DNA of 64,000 nt, taken from assembly GCF_002994745.2 (NCBI RefSeq), contig NC_037092.1:6252501-6316500 (forward strand). The letters run 5' to 3'. Origin of the DNA: Rosa chinensis (taxonomy: Eukaryota > Streptophyta > Magnoliopsida > Rosales > Rosaceae). A program made the position numbers and the translations under genes. Below, one piece after another: positions 1-12,125 of this stretch (the stretch's first letter is position 1; each line of letters starts with the position of its first letter). A model generated the notes under the pieces. The model saw nothing but the letters and a program-made list of their open reading frames with translations. It made no database searches and was not told the DNA's origin.

Positions 1-57
1 TAAAATCTTCCACGATCAAGGAAAAATGAAAAGGAAAAAAATTATTGCATTACTTAC

Positions 58-3000
58 TTCTTCAGGCAACTTTGAACGGTCAAAAGCAGACCTATAAGCA
101 TCAACAGCAGAATCATATGCTCTTCGGCACTCTGCTTCTTCGACACTCTGCAAATTAAAAATATGTAAACTGAGAATGATGGAAGTGAGAAATGAAATAA
201 TGATCGCTCATAATGTTAATTTTAGAGTAGTTGACTAGTTCCCAGATAAATTTTTAAATCCTCTCCTTCATTTATTTTTCTATTCAGCAATTAATGCAGA
301 TTAAAGTGAAATTAGAATGTCCTTTGTAATTTTCAATTAAGATTAACCAAGTAAAATTTAGATATCGTATCTACTTCCAGTTTTGGTTACTAGTCCCTTG
401 ATACCTCCGCATTCCAGTCAGAAGGAAAGATGGTGTCCAACATTTATACAGCAAGAAAATACTGTCATGGAAGCAAATACAGTACTCACAAACACAAACC
501 TGCCATGAAGATGAGATGGTAGGCACTGCACCATTATTAAGAGCATCAAGATAGGACTGAAGGATACCAACTAGAACTGGCCCTGTCATCATAGTGGCCC
601 CAACTTGCTTGGGCCTCGTTCGTTCAAAAACAAACCTTGTCAAAGCATCCAGCCCTGACTTAAATTCAGGCCTTAACTTGTTCAACTGCATAAAAATTCT
701 TCAAGTTGAGCACAGAAATAATACACAGAGAGTAACAGATTTGAGTTCATGACCATTGCGGAGAGAATGTGAAGACAGTAATGAATTACTGACCTGAATT
801 TGATCGAGTCTCCGGAGCTCCTCTTCCTTGTCCACAGGCCGCAAAAGGGTGAAGCATTCTCTATCTGGAAATAGAGCTCTAATGGAGTCCCGTATCTATT
901 TCGAAGATTTGTATGTTAAAAAAATGCCTCCAAGTCAAACATGGATAGCATAATTCAAAAATGCAAGTGCTAAATATGCCTATGACGTTATAAATAGCTC
1001 CGAAATGCATATCCACTACCCGAAACAGATTCAATAAAGCATTTAGAAGGCAACTTCTTCAAAGTACAAAGTCAAGATAATGCAGCGATCTTCTCAGAAT
1101 TAAGGAAGATACCTCATTTTTGGCAGCTACATCTTGTTTTCCTTCAAAAGGCCTCAAAGCAGTCTCTAGATACTCACGGGGTGTTATCTTTCTACCATTA
1201 TCTACTAATTCGAGATAGAAGTCCTGGAACCAAGACATGGGGGATTAACACAACTGGACAGCCATAGTACATATCGTATTAATTAAGTTGAGTAATCATG
1301 AGGTAATTAAAAGAACAATAACAGCCAAAATAATTATGATAGTAGAACTAAAGTCATGAGAATGGTAGGATTACAAAAATAGTTGCAGGGAAAAGAAAAA
1401 TATAATTCAAAACAAATTACCCTTAGAAGCCAGACAAAAACTGGGGAGAACTGCCCGATTTCAGAGGCTGTGGTTCTTCCTCCAGAGGCTTTAACACGGA
1501 TATGTTTGGTCACTTGGGTGACCAGAGCAAGACGATCAAGTGAAGCTTCATCTATACCACCCATCTAAGAGAAAAGCCAACATCAGGAAAACTGATAGAA
1601 GAAAGATGGATGCATACTGCATCAAATTGCAAATCTCTTTTTCCCTTCACACCCTATACCAAACCTATTTACATGAATAATGGCCACGCCATGAAAATGC
1701 TCGAAACAAAGATTTGAAAAAACAAGTCCTAAAGCATAATTAGAAAGCAACAAGCCACAAGGATCAAAGTAGCAGCAGAAGTCTCCTAACCTGATTATAA
1801 ATGAACATGCTGGATAAGAGAACAGCCAAGGAAAATATTTGTGTGCTGTACGTTCCCTGTCGGATAAAATAAGTTACAATAATTGCAATTAGCTTACAAA
1901 GTGACTAAAAGATGCAATGATAAGGAACAACATGTTTATAAAATGAAGAGAGACAAATATCTTAGTAAGTAAAGGAATGAGAGCTAACTGTCTGATCATA
2001 AGCATCTATTCCTTCAGTATCCAACAATAAGAGATTGTATTCAGTTCCATCAAGGGCAGTTCTCTTCAATGGTGCACTCCACATCCATAGTCCTTTAGTA
2101 CATGGGCGATGAGTTGATGCTACTTGAAATCCACTACTCCTTCCAAGAATCTGCAACACAGGAATATCAGCATAATTCTATATGACTTGTAGTGACATTA
2201 AACTGGAAGGAAAGCAAACATCAATTATACCGATTGTACACTTCAACACATAAGTAACCTTCTATAAAAAGACTTGACAAGACTATAGTCTATGGAGGCA
2301 CAGACTAAATGAACGGAAAAGAAGATGTCCTGAACCATTATAAAGTTAAGAGAAACCTGATGGCTAGAAATACTTGTAGAGCACACTTACAACAGAGAGA
2401 CAATAATAAAGGAAACTGTTTCTTTACTACGCGCCATCTTTAATATCGTTAAGATAATCATATACTGACTTAGGATTCAAGACCATATTATTGAAATTTG
2501 CATCTCAAATAACAATATTGCCCATAAGATACACATACATCCATGAGTTGGAATCAACCATACCCCAACATAGTTGGGAAAAACAAAATTAAGGTTTATT
2601 CTGAGAAGTACACGAACTACAGATAATATATAGATAAACTGATGCAAACACATAAACACAGAGAACTACATACTTCAAAGAGATAGTAATGTGATTCCAG
2701 TGCTATAAGGGAGGTCGAGTGCAACGACCCGTTTCAATGGCTTCAACTAGAGCCAAACAAGGGCATCACAGAGCTCAGACCAAAAGAAAAGGCACAACAG
2801 AGTCCAACAACATGCAAGATCTTGGCCTTCGACCTGCTTCAAGCCATGACCTCCATATACATCAATTATTCGGCACTGAGTAGTGAAGCTGCATTACTCT
2901 CTCTCCTCTATAATTTACCATTAGCTAGATTGCAACAGTTCTAACTTAGCCTCCTAAGGTTATTTCAGCTAATTACTTCTAAAATCCACAACAGCCTACA

Positions 3001-3427
3001 CCTCACACACTAGAACCACTTCACTTTATCATAACAATTAGGGCAAAAGCTAATCCTCCCTTACCTAAAAATCACAATCCCTAGACTTTCACAGGAAGAA
3101 AAATACATAAAAAAAGCATGAAACTTTCACTAACTCTAATCAAAACGAAGACCTAACCTGGTTGAGAATATAGCTCTTGCCCTGGCGAGCGCGACCGCAG
3201 ACGGAGACGACACCAATCGGCTCCTTAACAAGCTGCAACACCGCGACGGCTTCCGGATCCATCCGGAACCTCCCTTTCTCGTCGGCGTAGACGAGTCGAA
3301 TCGGCCTAGCCGGCCCAGTCACCGGCCGCGACGGCTGTGGCGGCGAAGGCGAGGACGACGACGACGGAGAGGAGGAAGATTCCGGCGAGGCATCGGAGGC
3401 GTTGCCTCCTCTGAACATCCGAAACAT
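58..3427 (-). CDS. Guanylate-binding protein-like large GTPase (GBPL), N-terminal 377 residues
   Basis: Large dynamin-like GTPase of the GB1/RHD3 class; plant GBPL proteins act in immunity and some form nuclear condensates (family knowledge). Eight exons join in frame: 3158-3427, 1989-2150, 1791-1856, 1421-1564, 1113-1223, 794-895, 500-685 and 58-147, all with GT-AG borders. The first 40 residues are a Ser/Pro-rich low-complexity tail. The G1 P-loop GRARQGKS is at residues 78-85, the switch Thr in PCTKG at 108, G3 DTEG at 134-137 and the GBP-type G4 Arg-Asp at 214-215. The Arg-Asp pair is split across the exon 4/5 junction. After the G domain the visible part enters the helical region; the rest lies left of the window. 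Every intron is phase 0. The ATG at 3427 is the first in the frame that gives the expected P-loop position. The family call is firm; the exact orthologue is not. Confidence 0.93.
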
Positions 3428-4582
3428 CTCTGCACCGTTCGTTACAATTCTCTCTGTAAATTTTTGGTTCTACTGGTTTTGTTTGATAGGGCAAAAAGGA
3501 GCAGATACAGGGTTTAAAATTGGGGGAGGGAAAGGGGGTCGAGGTTTTTGAGCTTTACCAGAGAAGAGAGAAAGTGGAGGGTGGGAAATTACGAGTATGG
3601 GTCTGATGGGTTTGTGTTTGTCGTTGGGGTGGGTTGAGTTGTGGGAAGGGGTTTCTTGTATTTGTCACTGCTTTATATCGGAACGGACTGCGTGGCTATA
3701 AAGCTATCGCTTTTTTTTCTGTTTTTTAAGTCTTTTTTTCAGAAGATTTTGGAGTCTCTTATTTTATTTTTGTATATTTATTTGAAGTCACAAGATGTTG
3801 AATTTGATTTCTATATCCATCTTGTTGAGCAACCACGATTTGGCACGTCGGAAAAGTACAATTTTCAAAGTGGTTTTGATAGACCATGATGATATTGGAA
3901 CTTAAAGAAAAGCCAAAAAGAATAGAGCTAGAAAGAAATGCAAATGAGGTTTTCTTTTTTTCGAGCTCTATTTTCATCGGAACACAACAGCGGAAGGGAT
4001 AACCAATTAACATGAGGCGCAGAGCAACTAATATTTTCATCGGAACACAAAAGCGGAAGGGATAACCAATTAACATGAGGAGCAGAGTAACTAATGAGAC
4101 TACAAAGTCGTCGATAAATACAGTCGTCCCCAAATGTCTGGCAAGAAATTAAGCAAATGAGGTGAATGTTGAGATGCCCACATCCTCAACAGAGAAGCGA
4201 AATCGAGTTAAGCAGATAGTCGGAGTGAACTAGCAACCACCGACACCTAAAGAAAGCCAGCCTTCAGCTTCGGTGGCATCACACTCGGTGTGTAGTTGTC
4301 AAATGATCAATCATTGTACAAATGAATAAACATCAGATCCCAGCGGACATCAGTGTGCGGATAAGAGTACTAGCATGACAATACCAACATTCAGAAAGTG
4401 TTAAAATAGTGCCACACTTAAAACAATTGATTGGTGCACAACTGGTTTAGGCTGTAAAACATTCACACATTGTTTCCCCAAGTTCAATACAACACATCCA
4501 GAATCTAGAGAAATTAATCCCATTGCATAGGGCTTTTCAATATTTGTCTTACAAAGTCTGAAATGAAGTACAGGACTTCAAT
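3428..4582. other. Intergenic: GBPL promoter/leader and YLS8 3' side
   Basis: No coding region is supported. The right of the GBPL start holds its leader and promoter, GC-rich up to about 3650 and then T-rich. The left of 4583 should contain the 3' untranslated region of the DIM1 gene. The only structure seen is the tandem repeat listed separately. Confidence 0.6.
3970..4095. repeat. Two-copy tandem repeat, 63-bp period
   Basis: The stretch starting ATTTTCATCGGAACACAA at 3970 recurs at 4033 with few mismatches (for example GAGGCGCAGAGCAAC versus GAGGAGCAGAGTAAC). Noncoding and recent-looking. Confidence 0.85.
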
Positions 4583-6051
4583 TTAGTAGCGGTACTTGGT
4601 TGAGTAATCCTTGGGAGCAATCACCAGACCACGTCCCTTCCTCGCGCCTCGGTACACAGTCTCCACAACGTCAATGAACTCCTGCTTGTCCTTGAGAGCC
4701 CAGTTGATCTTGTTGTTGTTCCCAGTGCCGAGATCAATCATAATGTGCTTGTTTCTGAAGAAGAACATGACTGTCGAAGGGTCATACAACTCATACATGG
4801 TGTTGAAATCAGGAACCTCAGTGATGTCCACAAGGTAAATCACAGCAAAGTTCTTAAGAGTCTCTGCAACATTTGCTAGCACTTCATCCATCTAGTACAT
4901 AAGACAACAAAAATCCATTAGCCTGCATTTCAATCAAGACTAAATACGTCATAGAAAGAGCAGCTACAAAGATATAAATAATAGGGATTTACCTAAAAAC
5001 AAATGGCAAGGATTACAGTGTGATTTCATGCACAAGCACTTCTAAATGCATTATCAAATAACCTTATTTCAGAAAGCCTAAGCAGAGATAACACCACCGT
5101 TTATTTTTTGATGTGCTACAGTAACATGCTTCTACAGGCTCCTTAATTCCAATCTAAGGTATGATAGAGGCTAACTAGCATTCGATTAATAAAGTCTACA
5201 TATACAGAGTTGCTAAAAGGGGCACAGCATAAATCAAAAGGCAAACAAAAGACTTTGGTTTATGCATCCAACCAAAAGACTCAGTTAACAAAGTGCTTAT
5301 AAGTACTTAATCTATACAGTTCATCATGGCCCCTCCATGGTTTACACTTTACATTAAGTGAATGAGGAGTATGTTAACAAGTATCTTCATGAGATTCGTA
5401 ATACTAAGGGCCACAACAGTCGCAGAAAGACGATGCTTCTTTCACTCTAGTCTTTGCAACAACTCAACTCTAAAACAAAGGTCATCCCATATCTAACTGA
5501 CCCAAAAAAAATTAAACAAAGAAAGAACACATGCTCAGTCCCGTTTACCAATATCGGTTTTATTTCCATTCTTTCCCAAGACATAACAAATTTATCAAAT
5601 CACTAAAAACTTGGATCTTCGCCACAGAATTACCAACTATCAATTCACTCGTATGTATATATTGCAACCCACAATCAAAGTATTGTATGCATATACTCCA
5701 TACACATTTCTCTACTAAAACCCTAATTCAGTCGAATCAAACCAACATGCATATCACGTCTGTAATTAAACCCTGATTTCTTTTAAAGAAAACGCTGGAT
5801 TGTTTGCTTTGCTAAAGAATATAGAGCTGAATTGTAATCAAACCGAGGATTTCGCCAACCAATTGAATCAATTTTCAGTTAAGAATTGAAAACAACAAGA
5901 ACAACAAAAAATTAGGGTTCGAAGCTCAAACCTGCATACAAGTCTCATCCCAATCGTGGCCGAACCGGATGACGACGAGACGCTCCTCCTCGGCGAGAAT
6001 AGCCTGGTCGACGGCCCAGCCGGAGTGAAGATGTGGAAGCAGATACGACAT
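4583..6051 (-). CDS. YLS8: U5 snRNP 15-kDa protein DIM1, thioredoxin-like (YLS8)
   Basis: DIM1/TXNL4A is a thioredoxin-fold protein of the U5 snRNP and tri-snRNP, needed for pre-mRNA splicing in the nucleus; the plant gene is called YLS8. Two exons, 5932-6051 (40 codons) and 4583-4891, join at phase 0 after MSYLLPH...ETCMQ to give 142 residues, exactly the usual family length. The second exon starts MDEVLANVAE and carries the strongly conserved DITEVPDFNTMYELYDP segment and the NKHIMIDLGTGNNNKINWA segment. It ends KDYSTKYRY. Like other DIM1 proteins it lacks a CxxC thioredoxin active site. The single intron is about 1.04 kb and contains AAACCCTAA-type telo-box sequence. The call is close to certain because the family is nearly invariant in eukaryotes. 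Confidence 0.97.
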
Positions 6052-8306
6052 CGTTTCGATGACCTTCTCACTTCTCCAAATTCCCAACTTCTCTTTCTAT
6101 CGAAACCAAAAGTCTCTGTAAATGGTGAATGATCAAATATAAACTCTGCAAGTCGGCACTCCTTTATGGGTTTTGGAGCCCAAGGCTGCCATGGTTAAAG
6201 CACTTCTCATGTTTTGGGTTCAGTTGTGGCCCAATTGCAAAGGTACCATAAATACTCCTCAACAAAAATAACTTTGGAAATTTGAATGATACATTTGTTT
6301 GGTACCTCAAATTCATAAACCAAAACTCTGCTGCCCTTTATTATGGGATTCAAATTTGCTCACCACTTTTATTTTTTGGTGATATCACCGCTCTATTAAA
6401 ACTTGTCACGTCATATAGAATTAATTGAAATTATGTTTTAATAAAACATTATGATTAACCATAATTGTGTTTTATAACATATGATAGTTTTGTATTGAGT
6501 GGTGGTGATACCACCAAGGTATTGATTGTGAGCAAATTTGAATCCTTTATTATGTCTATAATTTGATACTTGCTCCTTTCAATTTCAAACATTACGATCA
6601 AATTGATAATTTCGTTAAAACTCCATATATTTTAGTATTAAAGGCGTAAATTACATCTCTTCCTCAAAACTGAAAACATATCTGTAGACAAAACTTCAAC
6701 TCTATACTTTCCAACGTGTCAGTGACATATAGATATATGAAAAGATCGTTGGTGCTTCATCATTATTATTCAATAACAGTATTTTCAAGGTTTATGTTTG
6801 ACTTTTGGATACAATAAGAAAGCTTCAAATTGGCCTATGAAGGTAGTAGTGTGAGAACAAGCTAGCTAGCTAGCAAGGATACATTTGGGGACTCTAATGT
6901 TTACAATATTCTATGATGTCATCATATATCTAAGCTGGCTCTAAGAAATTCAATGAACCAAGAGGATCTAAACAATTAAATGAAAGACATATATAAATCT
7001 ACATGAAAAATAAAAAATAATTAGGTCTATTTAGCTTTATGAATATATCATACGCGTATTATAAGTGATACATATAATAAATTAATAATACTTGTTATTT
7101 TAAATCTTAAAATAATCCGACAGATGCTCTCTGAAATACCTTACGTCTTCAATTTTTAAGCTTGGTCTGCGTCAACTATCATCATGCTTATGTCAATAAC
7201 AATTTGTATTATTTTGTGAGGCTTGAAATGGCAACATTAACACAGCTTGAATTGGCATCACTAACACAACCCATACCTACCTAATGTGGATCAGGTTGGC
7301 TAGCCATCGTGTCATACAGCTATTGTTTATTAATTAGTGGATCCAGTATAATGTTCATGGACATTGTATTTGAGTTGTATCTTGTACCTATATAACTAGA
7401 AGTCAAACAACTCACAGGTATATCATTGCTCATCACAAGTCATGACACAGCTTTGATCTTGTACATATCTACTTGGACCTCACTAACAACTGGCATGGGT
7501 TAGTGTTATTTTCATAATCTCTAAGTCAATGAATATGTTTGTTAAAATTATAACGACTCAACTCATAAATAAACTAATTTATCTTACAACTACGAAACAT
7601 AATAATCTAAATTTTGTGAATTTTTTGATACCCTTAATTTAAATTAATCACAGTGTTTCAAATATTTTTTGGATCTAAATAATAATCTACTGACAAACAT
7701 GACGACCAACTAAATTTTATAGTTCCTCACATAATCATGTCTATAATTCACTAATTACAGTAAAATAAACTCCGTGGTTAGTGCCCCATATAAAGTTGTT
7801 TGCACAAGCTAAACAACCCATACCTACGTATATGAACGGTCATTTCTCACAACTAATTCCATCAATCTTAATTAAGCAACACCATCACTCCCATAAACTT
7901 TCCAGTTTCGTTAAGTCCTTTATTTCATCAGCAATTACATCATCAACAGCAAAAGCAAGGCTCCAAAGACAACTCATCACTAGTATCCACTACTTACAGA
8001 TGCTTCATCTATTTTCCCAACTCAATTATTTTCCAATCAATTCATATCCACCCAACGAAGGAATAAATCTATATTCAAGAAAACAAACAAAGAAGAAAAT
8101 CACATGCATGATCTGCAATTAATTCCAACAAGTTCTTCTCTCCATTTATAAACTTTGCTTCATAGCCTGGAATTCCATTTCTATATATCACTCTCTTAAT
8201 TCTCGAAAAGGAACCGCCCGGCTATATCACAATATTCAAGGACCATGAAGAACAAAAAGGTAAATGGGTAAATAAAATCACTCCGTAAAAAGTAACTAAT
8301 TGAAAG
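6052..8306. other. Intergenic, no gene seen
   Basis: AT-rich sequence between the YLS8 promoter and the glutaredoxin 3' end. Short open frames (for example 7781-8122, plus) have no recognisable domain, splice structure or codon signature, so none is called. Confidence 0.6.
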
Positions 8307-8741
8307 TCAAAGCCAGAGAGCTCCAGCTTCTTTTAACACCGGAACTAGCTCGCCGGAAATATGCGTCGCTATGACCCTCTCCAACCCACCAAACAACTTC
8401 CCGCCGACAAAAACCACCGGAAACTGCGGCCAATTGTTAATAACACTCTCATCTCCAACGATCGTCATCCTCTTACGTAGCTCAACGACAACAGCGGCCT
8501 CGTCGTCCTCGTCCACTTCGAAAACCGCGGGATTCACGCCGTGGCCGAGTAACAACCGCGTCACCACGTGGCTCATGCAGCAGCCGCGCCTCCCAACGAC
8601 TATAACCGCATTCTCTGATACCAGCTTTTGAACGGTAGCTGCGACCGTCGACACGGGAGAAGATACCGAAACCTCCTCCCGTGTCGACACGTGACGCGCC
8701 GGGGCATCTGGCGCCCACGATCCGTATGGAATTGCTTGCAT
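8307..8741 (-). CDS. CC-type (ROXY class) glutaredoxin with CCMS active site
   Basis: Land-plant-specific class III glutaredoxin, 144 residues, intronless. The active site CCMS is at residues 54-57 inside GRRGCCMSHVVTRLLLG. The glutathione-side motifs WPQFPVVFVGGKLFGG follow. The protein ends in ALWL (141-144), the C-terminal motif by which ROXYs recruit TOPLESS-type co-repressors while bound to TGA bZIP factors. The body is closest to the GRXC9/GRX480 type, as I remember it; those usually have CCMC, so the Ser in the last position is a variant. The N-terminal 40 residues are variable, as in the family. The start at 8741 is the first ATG in frame; a TATA box lies about 160 bp upstream. Probable role: transcriptional co-regulator in stress, salicylate or nitrogen signalling, in nucleus and cytosol (inference from class). 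Confidence 0.94.
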   Translation of the reverse strand: MQAIPYGSWAPDAPARHVSTREEVSVSSPVSTVAATVQKLVSENAVIVVGRRGCCMSHVVTRLLLGHGVNPAVFEVDEDDEAAVVVELRKRMTIVGDESVINNWPQFPVVFVGGKLFGGLERVIATHISGELVPVLKEAGALWL

Positions 8742-8900
8742 TATATTAAATAATTTTACTAAGAAATTTTTGGGATATCGCGATCAATCCGGAAGGAGAG
8801 CGTGGAGAAAAAAGAATAATTTTGCTGAGATTACTGATTGAGAGGAGAGAAGGGAAGATGGGGTTAGCGGTGGAGAAATTGCGTAGGGGAATGGTGGGCT

Positions 8901-8906
8901 TTTATA
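8901..8906 (-). promoter_or_regulatory. TATA box of the glutaredoxin gene
   Basis: The minus strand reads CACTTTATAAAAGCCC, with TATAAA opposite 8901-8906, about 160 bp upstream of the ATG. This places a transcription start near 8870 and a leader of about 130 bases. Confidence 0.7.
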
Positions 8907-8945
8907 AAGTGGGGGAGGAGGGAGAGAGAAGGGAGGAGAGTCTCA

Positions 8946-9009
8946 CGTCAACGGCAGTTGTGCACTGTGGTACGTCACTGGGTACTGTATATGACGTGGA
9001 CTTGCGTCA
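8946..9009. promoter_or_regulatory. Cluster of four TGACG (TGA-factor) sites
   Basis: TGACG occurs at 8992-8996 on plus, and as CGTCA at 8946-8950, 8973-8977 and 9005-9009: four copies in 64 bp, 40-110 bp upstream of the TATA box. The last two form an inverted pair, TGACG-N8-CGTCA. TGACG is the core of as-1-type elements bound by TGA bZIP factors, the partners of CC-type glutaredoxins. Confidence 0.65.
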
Positions 9010-11473
9010 GCCGCGTCGGTCGGTAGTCGACAGATTCCATCCTTTCCTAGTAGACTAAGCTAGCCGCGTTGGGGCCCACGCTATCCCATGCTAACCGGCT
9101 TCCGGCGTTTTGGAATCATCCCCGTAATGGGATGTCCGATAGCGAACGCTAGCTAACAGGGAGGTTTTACGATCTTAACCTTTCATTTCTAATCTATTTT
9201 CACAAACAAGAATATAAGATGAGGTTTATAGTGGTACACTCTAAGCTTTATTCGAGTTTATCGTCATAATTAATGTTATTATTACGAATTTGAATAGAAA
9301 CTATTGTTTTGTTCTCATAATATAAAAACATTTAAACTAGCAAACGTTATTTGATCAAAATAAATAATAATGAAATTTAAATGAATGCGAACCGTTAGAA
9401 CTATTAACACACAAATACGTGTAACCAAAACTAGTACTTTTATTACGAACTTAACCTATATTTATGAATGATAAATACATAATTACCACCTCATCATATT
9501 TTAGAGTAATCCACTGTAGTGGTGATATGACATCTTATTTGATACTTTACTTTTACTTTTAGTACTCTATGTCTCTCTTTAATTCTTTAAATCTATTATT
9601 TTGCTTAATTCGTACCTAAGCTGACCTCTTAATAATCGTCCATTTCCACTGGATTACTACACTTTCCTTGTGGTTTATTGGCACAGAGCATAACCGGTAA
9701 AGTGGTTGAAGTTCGACACCTACACCCTTTTGATACAGAGAGAAACGATTCGGATAATGCACGTAAAATCTAGAAAACAAGTGATTAAATCTTTCTGATA
9801 TCACAATACTCATCCAAAACAGATCGATCCCAACTCACCCCCGTATAATGCCAAAGCCGTTCCCGGACGGTGCAAGCTACACGACAACCCACATGTCGTC
9901 ACACACGATCGCTACCCACCACTCCCTGACCTCAGCATCACACATCCACGTGGTGCTCGGATATGAAGACGATGATCATCGAACATGGTCTGTCGTAACC
10001 TATCGCTATCGGCCACGTCATCACGCCTATTAATCTTAGCCTGGTCTCTCCTGCTGACGAGAGAAATGATTTGGACGTGGGTTTTGTTTTCCGGGATTTT
10101 TTGTAATTTTAAAACAAAAACATTCCACGTTTTCATGAAAGAGTCAAATTATGTGTTGCCAAAAAACAAAAAATTTAGGAGTCAGATGAAGACTGGAGGG
10201 TGAGGATTTCGGGTGAGAGAGAGTGTGTGGTAGAGCACGGGTTACGATATGCATGATTGAGTTTGTGGGTCACGAAACACACGTGTCGTCTGATCAGATG
10301 GGGTCAACGCTTTGATTATGTCACCCCAAGTGTGATGGATGATATTTTTCGGTTGTTAATTAATTAACTAATTTAGTATAAGATTTGGATCAATCTAATG
10401 ATCTAATCTTACGATTAAGATGGACATTATTGGGTTTTAAATACACTAAACCACGTACCAAATTAAGGAGTCCCGGGTGATATTGTCGGAATCTTTAATC
10501 ACCCCATATAAAGAGATTTTCATATATAAAATGTGTGAATTTTGTCCAATATCGTTTGATAAATTGACATAAGTCGCTATTTTCTAAATGAGAATTTGTA
10601 AGTTTGACTCACTAAAAATTAGATTGTGTAATTCTTGGTTGTTGATGTAATAATTTTTTTTTTTATGTAATAAAAAAATGTGACTTTCGAAATGAATCTC
10701 ATAAAATTTCTATAACTATCAAGTTGTTAAAGTTTCATCTGTATTTTCAAGTAAATACTTGAAGGAAAGAGATAGATAGATACTTTTAACCTATTTTGTT
10801 GTGGGGGTCCGGGGTCGTATTATGGTTTGGTATGATTGAACTTGCATAAGAAAAGAAGCTTCTATGTCGTTGGGGGAAGAAGAACTGGGGGCATTGCTTT
10901 CTTGATGGAAGGAGCGGGACAACCAAGTTAGGTCTGCCGGACTAGTACGCATGTACGTACGTGATGAGAAATGGACTGGTATATCTGATGAAGAAGAGAA
11001 AACCTAATTGAATTATTGCGTGGAAATGGGAGTTAAAAGACGATGGAATAAAGAAGAAGACCTGGAGTACTTAGGGTTTACTTTGAAAACTGAGCAGAGT
11101 TTGGTTTACTCGGTCCACTGTGAAAAGAACACATAAATTATGATTCAATATTTCTAACAGTACGTACATAGATTGATTGAAGAATGAGCCAGCAGTTTGA
11201 ACTTTGAAGACTAGTCTAAAGTAGCCGCTATTACATGCCATTTTACACGACTGAGGCCACCTCATGGCTATCATCATCTTGTTCTTTTTTCTCTTGGTCG
11301 TTTTGTTGTTTTACAACTTTAGTTTCTTCTAGGCTTTTGGAAGAACTACTTTGCTGATCGAAACGGTGCTGGCCAAGATTGATTGGCTAGTTTGTCAATG
11401 ACTTATTTCTCTACTTATCAAGTTCTAGATACATACGTAAGCTAATTTAAGTTTTAGCGTCAATATCGTCTGA
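9010..11473. other. Intergenic, no gene seen
   Basis: AT-rich region. Short open frames on both strands around 9.85-10.2 kb overlap each other and show no domain. Several CACGTG-like and ACGTGG motifs occur near 9950 and 10280, but no gene is attached to them. Confidence 0.55.
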
Positions 11474-12125
11474 TTTTTTTTTTAAGAGAGGAAAAAGTCT
11501 CCCCATCGAACCATTTTATTAATAAAAAAAGAAGAGTAAAAGAGGGGGACTAAAACAAAAACCTCCTAAAAAAAAAAACAGCAAAATAACTAAAACGAAA
11601 TTGGGGTAGACCTCTAATGTCACTATTACAATATGATATTATAAAAGGTGGAGGTTCATCCCACCACGCTAAATTAGAACAAGACGTACCATGATTTGTC
11701 AAAGTGTCAACTATTTTATTTCCTTCCCGAAAAATATGAAAAGCTCTAAAGCTCATATGAGAGATTTGGTATAAGCAATTTAACCAACAAACTTGAAGAG
11801 ACTAAGGGACAACAGAAGGTGTATGGATATAATCAAGTACTAGAGATGAATCAATCTCCAACCAAATATGTTTCTAATCTCAAACCCAAGCAAGCTTAAT
11901 GACCTTTATGACAGCCATTATATCCGCTGCAATCGAACTAGGAATCTCAAGATTTAAGACACAAGCTCCAAGAAATTGACCTTTATAGTCCTGAAAAATA
12001 GCACCACAACCACCAACCCCTTCTTCATGTTTCCATGATCCATCAGAATTAATTTTCACCCAACTAAGAGAAGGTGGGAGCCAATTAACTTCAACTACTC
12101 TAAGAGAACGACGAGCTGTTTAAAA
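11474..12125 (-). mobile_element. LINE 3' end remnant with RNase H domain
   Basis: Read on the minus strand, 12115 down to about 11550 encodes a decayed RNase H domain of the kind found at the 3' end of plant LINEs. NSDGSWKHEEGVGGCGAIF carries the first catalytic Asp, then SSIAADIMAVIKVIKLAWV, and finally HIFREGNKIVDTLTNHG. It is interrupted by stops. The T run at 11474-11483 would be the poly(A) tail. A related copy lies at 36763-37175. Confidence 0.8.

Noticed and set aside
9848..10203. Overlapping small frames on both strands
   Set aside because: Mutually overlapping, no domain, no splice or promoter support.
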